DNA of 8,899 nucleotides from an uncultured Gemmiger sp. (GTDB lineage: Bacteria > Bacillota > Clostridia > Oscillospirales > Ruminococcaceae): NCBI GenBank assembly GCA_944382805.1, contig CALWNS010000243.1:1-8899 (forward strand). Direction: 5' to 3'. Made by a program: the position numbers and the translations under genes. The notes beneath the pieces are model-generated. The model was not told where the DNA came from. It worked only from the letters and a program-made list of their open reading frames with translations, and did not search any database. Positions 6,960 to 8,899 of this stretch are shown piece after piece (positions within the stretch are counted from its first letter, which is position 1; each line of letters starts with the position of its first letter).

Positions 6960-6988
6960 TTGCAAAACACTGACAAAACTGTTACAAT
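6960..6988 (+). promoter_or_regulatory. Internal promoter before the last two glycosyltransferases
   Basis: TTGCAA (6960-6965) and TACAAT (6983-6988) are 17 bp apart, and the -10 is preceded by TGT (6980-6982), making an extended -10. It sits in the only gap of the rightward block longer than 30 bp (6944-7024), in locally AT-rich sequence, about 36 bp before the ATG at 7025. This would let the 7025 and 8080 genes be expressed independently of the upstream promoter. Confidence 0.62.
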
Positions 6989-7024
6989 ACACTTAGAGAT
7001 CGATCCGCAGGGAGGAGCCAGCCC

Positions 7025-8065
7025 ATGCCGCAGAGTCCCGCCATCAGCATTGTGACCACGGTTTATGATGCCAAGGAGTTTTTGCCCCGCGCGGTGCAGA
7101 GCATTCTGGCGCAGACGTTTACCGATTTTGAGCTGCTGCTCGTGGATGACGGCAGCCCCAACGGCTGCGGGGAGCTGTGCGACGCGCTGGCCAAGACCGA
7201 TGCGCGCATCCGCGTGTTCCACAAGCCGAACGGCGGTCCTGCCTCGGCCGCCAACACCGGGCTGGACCACGCGCGCGGGGCTTATATCGGGTTTGTGAAC
7301 GCGGACGATTTGATCGAGCCGGAAATGTATGAGCGGCTGTACAACGCCATCCAAACGACCGGCGCGCGCATTGCGGCCTGTTCAGAGGATTACATTGACG
7401 AAAACGATGTCCTGATCCCCGGCCGCAGCGTAGTTTGCCGCACCCACGGTGTGCGCGATGCGATGGACCTTTTTCTGGAGGCGTTCCAAGACGGCAACTT
7501 TTACGGGCCAATGAGTTCGAACAAGCTGTTTGACATCCGCACTTTCCGCGACAAGGGTGTCCATTACGATGAAACGATGCACTTTGGCGACGATGCCAGC
7601 GTTTTGCACCTGGTGTTCGAGGGGGAGCGCATGGTGTGCCTGCCGGACACATTATACCATTACCGCAGCCGCCGCGGACAGATCACCGATGTAGCCGACT
7701 TCCCGCCGCGCAAGTTGGACGACCTGCGTATGTACTGGAATTGGCTGCAATATTTTGCCGCCCGGCCCGACTCGGCCGAATACTACACCTGGGCAGTAGT
7801 CCGCTTTTGGAAGTGGCTGTACCAGTTTTTCTGCTTGGCCGATGCGGCGGGCAGGCTGGGCGAGCTGCGACCCGCATTTGAAAAAAAAAGCAAAAACCTG
7901 CGCACCGTACTGCCCGATCTGCTGCGCGGGCGCTTGGTGCCGGTTACGGAAAAGCTGCGCGCGCTGGCTTTCAGCCTTAGCCCCGACCTGACCTATGGCC
8001 TGGCCTCCTGCTGGGGCCGGCTGGTCAGGAAGTTCGCGGCGCAGCCCCACACCCGCAAAGGATAA
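7025..8065 (+). CDS. Family 2 glycosyltransferase with altered catalytic motifs
   Basis: A 346-residue GT2-type protein. The GT-A core is clear: S8-I-V-T-T-V-Y-D, F35-E-L-L-L-V-D41-D42-G-S-P, P68-N-G-G-P-A-S-A-A-N77-T-G, then S164-S-N-K-L-F and a C-terminal half with Trp/Phe/Tyr-rich helices (about 235-275) and a basic tail. Two spots differ from its neighbours. The metal-site run is V91-N92-A-D94-D95 where the others have D-x-D-D, and the base motif is F187-G-D189-D190 where the others have E-D. The aspartates at 94-95 and 190 remain, so activity is plausible but not certain. The start is well fixed by AGGGAGGAG (7009-7017) seven bases upstream of ATG, and by the downstream position of a promoter. 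It is less alanine-rich than the upstream enzymes. Its next neighbour begins 14 bases after the stop, so they are likely co-transcribed. Confidence 0.9.
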   Translation: MPQSPAISIVTTVYDAKEFLPRAVQSILAQTFTDFELLLVDDGSPNGCGELCDALAKTDARIRVFHKPNGGPASAANTGLDHARGAYIGFVNADDLIEPEMYERLYNAIQTTGARIAACSEDYIDENDVLIPGRSVVCRTHGVRDAMDLFLEAFQDGNFYGPMSSNKLFDIRTFRDKGVHYDETMHFGDDASVLHLVFEGERMVCLPDTLYHYRSRRGQITDVADFPPRKLDDLRMYWNWLQYFAARPDSAEYYTWAVVRFWKWLYQFFCLADAAGRLGELRPAFEKKSKNLRTVLPDLLRGRLVPVTEKLRALAFSLSPDLTYGLASCWGRLVRKFAAQPHTRKG

Positions 8066-8079
8066 AATGAGGGAGAAAC

Positions 8080-8899
8080 ATGGAACATATTGCCATCAGC
8101 GTGATCGTCCCCATCTACAATACCAAGCCGTTTTTGCGCGATTGTGTCAAGAGCATCCAGGCGCAGAGCGGCGACTTTGCCGAGTCATACGAGATCCTGC
8201 TGGTGGATGACGGCGCGACCGACGGCAGCGGCGAGCTGTGCGACGAGATGGCCGCGCAGGACGAGCGCATCCGCGTGATCCACCAGGAAAACCAGGGCCT
8301 TTCGGCCGCGCGCAACGCCGGGATCGATGCGGCGGCCGGGCGCTACTATGCGTTCGTGGACTCGGACGATATGCTGTGCCCCGGTTACCTGAAAAAGCTG
8401 TACGATGCCTGTGAGGCGCATGACGCCTATATGGCCATCTGCGGGGTGGAGGATGTGACCGAAAACGGCGAGAGCCTGTGCCCGCCGCATTATTCGGAGC
8501 CCACGGCCACCGGCGTGTTCGTGGGCAAGGAACTGCTGAACAACTTTTATTCCGCCAACGGCACCTACTATACGGTAGCCTGGAACAAGCTGTACCGCGC
8601 CGAGGTGTGGAAACTGCTGCACTACCCGGAGGGCCGCCTGCACGAGGATGACTTTGTGGCGCACCGGCTGTTCTGGCGCTGCGACCGGGTGGTCTGCCTG
8701 GCCGACCACCTGTACCGCTACCGCCTGCGCCAGGGCAGTATCACCCGCTCGGAGATGAAACCGTCGGCGTTCGACGCCGTGGACGGCCTGGCCGACCGCT
8801 ACCGCTTTTTGGTGGAGAACAACGCCAACCGCACCGTGATCGACTGCGCCTATGCCGCCTGCTGGCGGCGGTACCTGTTCCTGTGCGCCAAGGTGCGCC
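8080..8899 (+). CDS. Family 2 glycosyltransferase, partial (runs off right edge)
   Basis: An open frame of 273 codons runs from ATG at 8080 to the window end with no stop. The start reads I5-A-I-S-V-I-V-P-I-Y-N, followed by L41-V-D43-D44-G-A-T-D-G-S, N71-Q-G-L-S-A-A-R-N79-A-G, F92-V-D94-S-D96-D97, W168-N-K-L-Y and H188-E189-D190-D191, so the whole GT-A catalytic domain is present and is the most canonical GT2 of the group. Compared with full-length relatives here (332-346 residues) about 60-75 C-terminal residues are missing. AGGGAG (8070-8075) lies four bases before the ATG, slightly close but usable; an ATG at 8067 is in another frame and is not the start. The gap to the upstream stop is 14 bp, so it belongs to the same transcript. 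Donor sugar and acceptor are not predictable. Confidence 0.9.
   Translation, partial: MEHIAISVIVPIYNTKPFLRDCVKSIQAQSGDFAESYEILLVDDGATDGSGELCDEMAAQDERIRVIHQENQGLSAARNAGIDAAAGRYYAFVDSDDMLCPGYLKKLYDACEAHDAYMAICGVEDVTENGESLCPPHYSEPTATGVFVGKELLNNFYSANGTYYTVAWNKLYRAEVWKLLHYPEGRLHEDDFVAHRLFWRCDRVVCLADHLYRYRLRQGSITRSEMKPSAFDAVDGLADRYRFLVENNANRTVIDCAYAACWRRYLFLCAKVR

Noticed and set aside
6997..7004. GATCGATC palindrome in the leader of the 7025 gene
   Set aside because: It is an 8-bp palindrome with no second copy noticed nearby; too short to call an operator.
8067..8210. ATG at 8067 just before the last glycosyltransferase
   Set aside because: It is in a different frame from the GT2 motifs and gives only a short shadow product; the ATG at 8080 gives the canonical I-S-V-I-V-P-I-Y-N start.

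Overview
The window looks like high-GC, low-redundancy chromosomal DNA from a Gram-positive gut-type bacterium. The G+C content is very high, with third codon positions mostly G or C. Most genes have strong Shine-Dalgarno sites (GGAGG, AGGGAGG, AAGGAG), and the promoters match the ordinary sigma-70/SigA type. Glycosyltransferase paralogues are stacked in one direction. A high-GC Oscillospiraceae member (Faecalibacterium/Gemmiger/Subdoligranulum-like) is my best guess, and a high-GC actinobacterium such as the Coriobacteriia is the main alternative. This placement is inference from style, not from a marker gene.

Layout: (1) The left edge (1-148, minus strand) holds the first 49 codons of a lipoprotein gene that reads off the window. 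(2) A 217-bp divergent control region (149-365) carries a promoter for the lipoprotein, a promoter for the rightward genes, and a 6-bp-arm dyad overlapping the rightward -35 element. (3) A class III-like polyphosphate kinase 2 gene (366-1241) opens the rightward block. (4) Six complete glycosyltransferase genes and one truncated at the right edge follow on the plus strand: GT4 (1269-2378), GT2 (2375-3373), GT-B/GT4-like (3393-4607), GT4 (4623-5909), GT2 (5906-6943), GT2 (7025-8065) and GT2 (8080-8899, partial). Gaps are 27 bp or less and two junctions overlap by 4 bp (GTGA, ATGA). The exception is an 81-bp gap at 6944-7024, which contains a good extended -10 promoter, so the block is probably two transcription units, or one unit with an internal booster.

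Together the genes look like the assembly section of a cell-surface glycan locus (exopolysaccharide, capsule or wall glycopolymer). Retaining GT-B enzymes (GT4) and inverting GT-A enzymes (GT2) would add successive sugars to a lipid-linked acceptor on the cytoplasmic face of the membrane. No initiating sugar-phosphate transferase, flippase, polymerase, chain-length regulator or sugar-nucleotide synthesis gene is visible here, so the locus is incomplete in this window. The PPK2 at the head of the block could regenerate nucleoside di- and triphosphates from polyphosphate; a link to glycan synthesis is only a hypothesis. I see no mobile element, CRISPR array, tRNA or rRNA. No clearly new system stands out; the most interesting points are the PPK2-glycosyltransferase linkage, the altered catalytic motifs in the 7025-8065 enzyme and the internal promoter.
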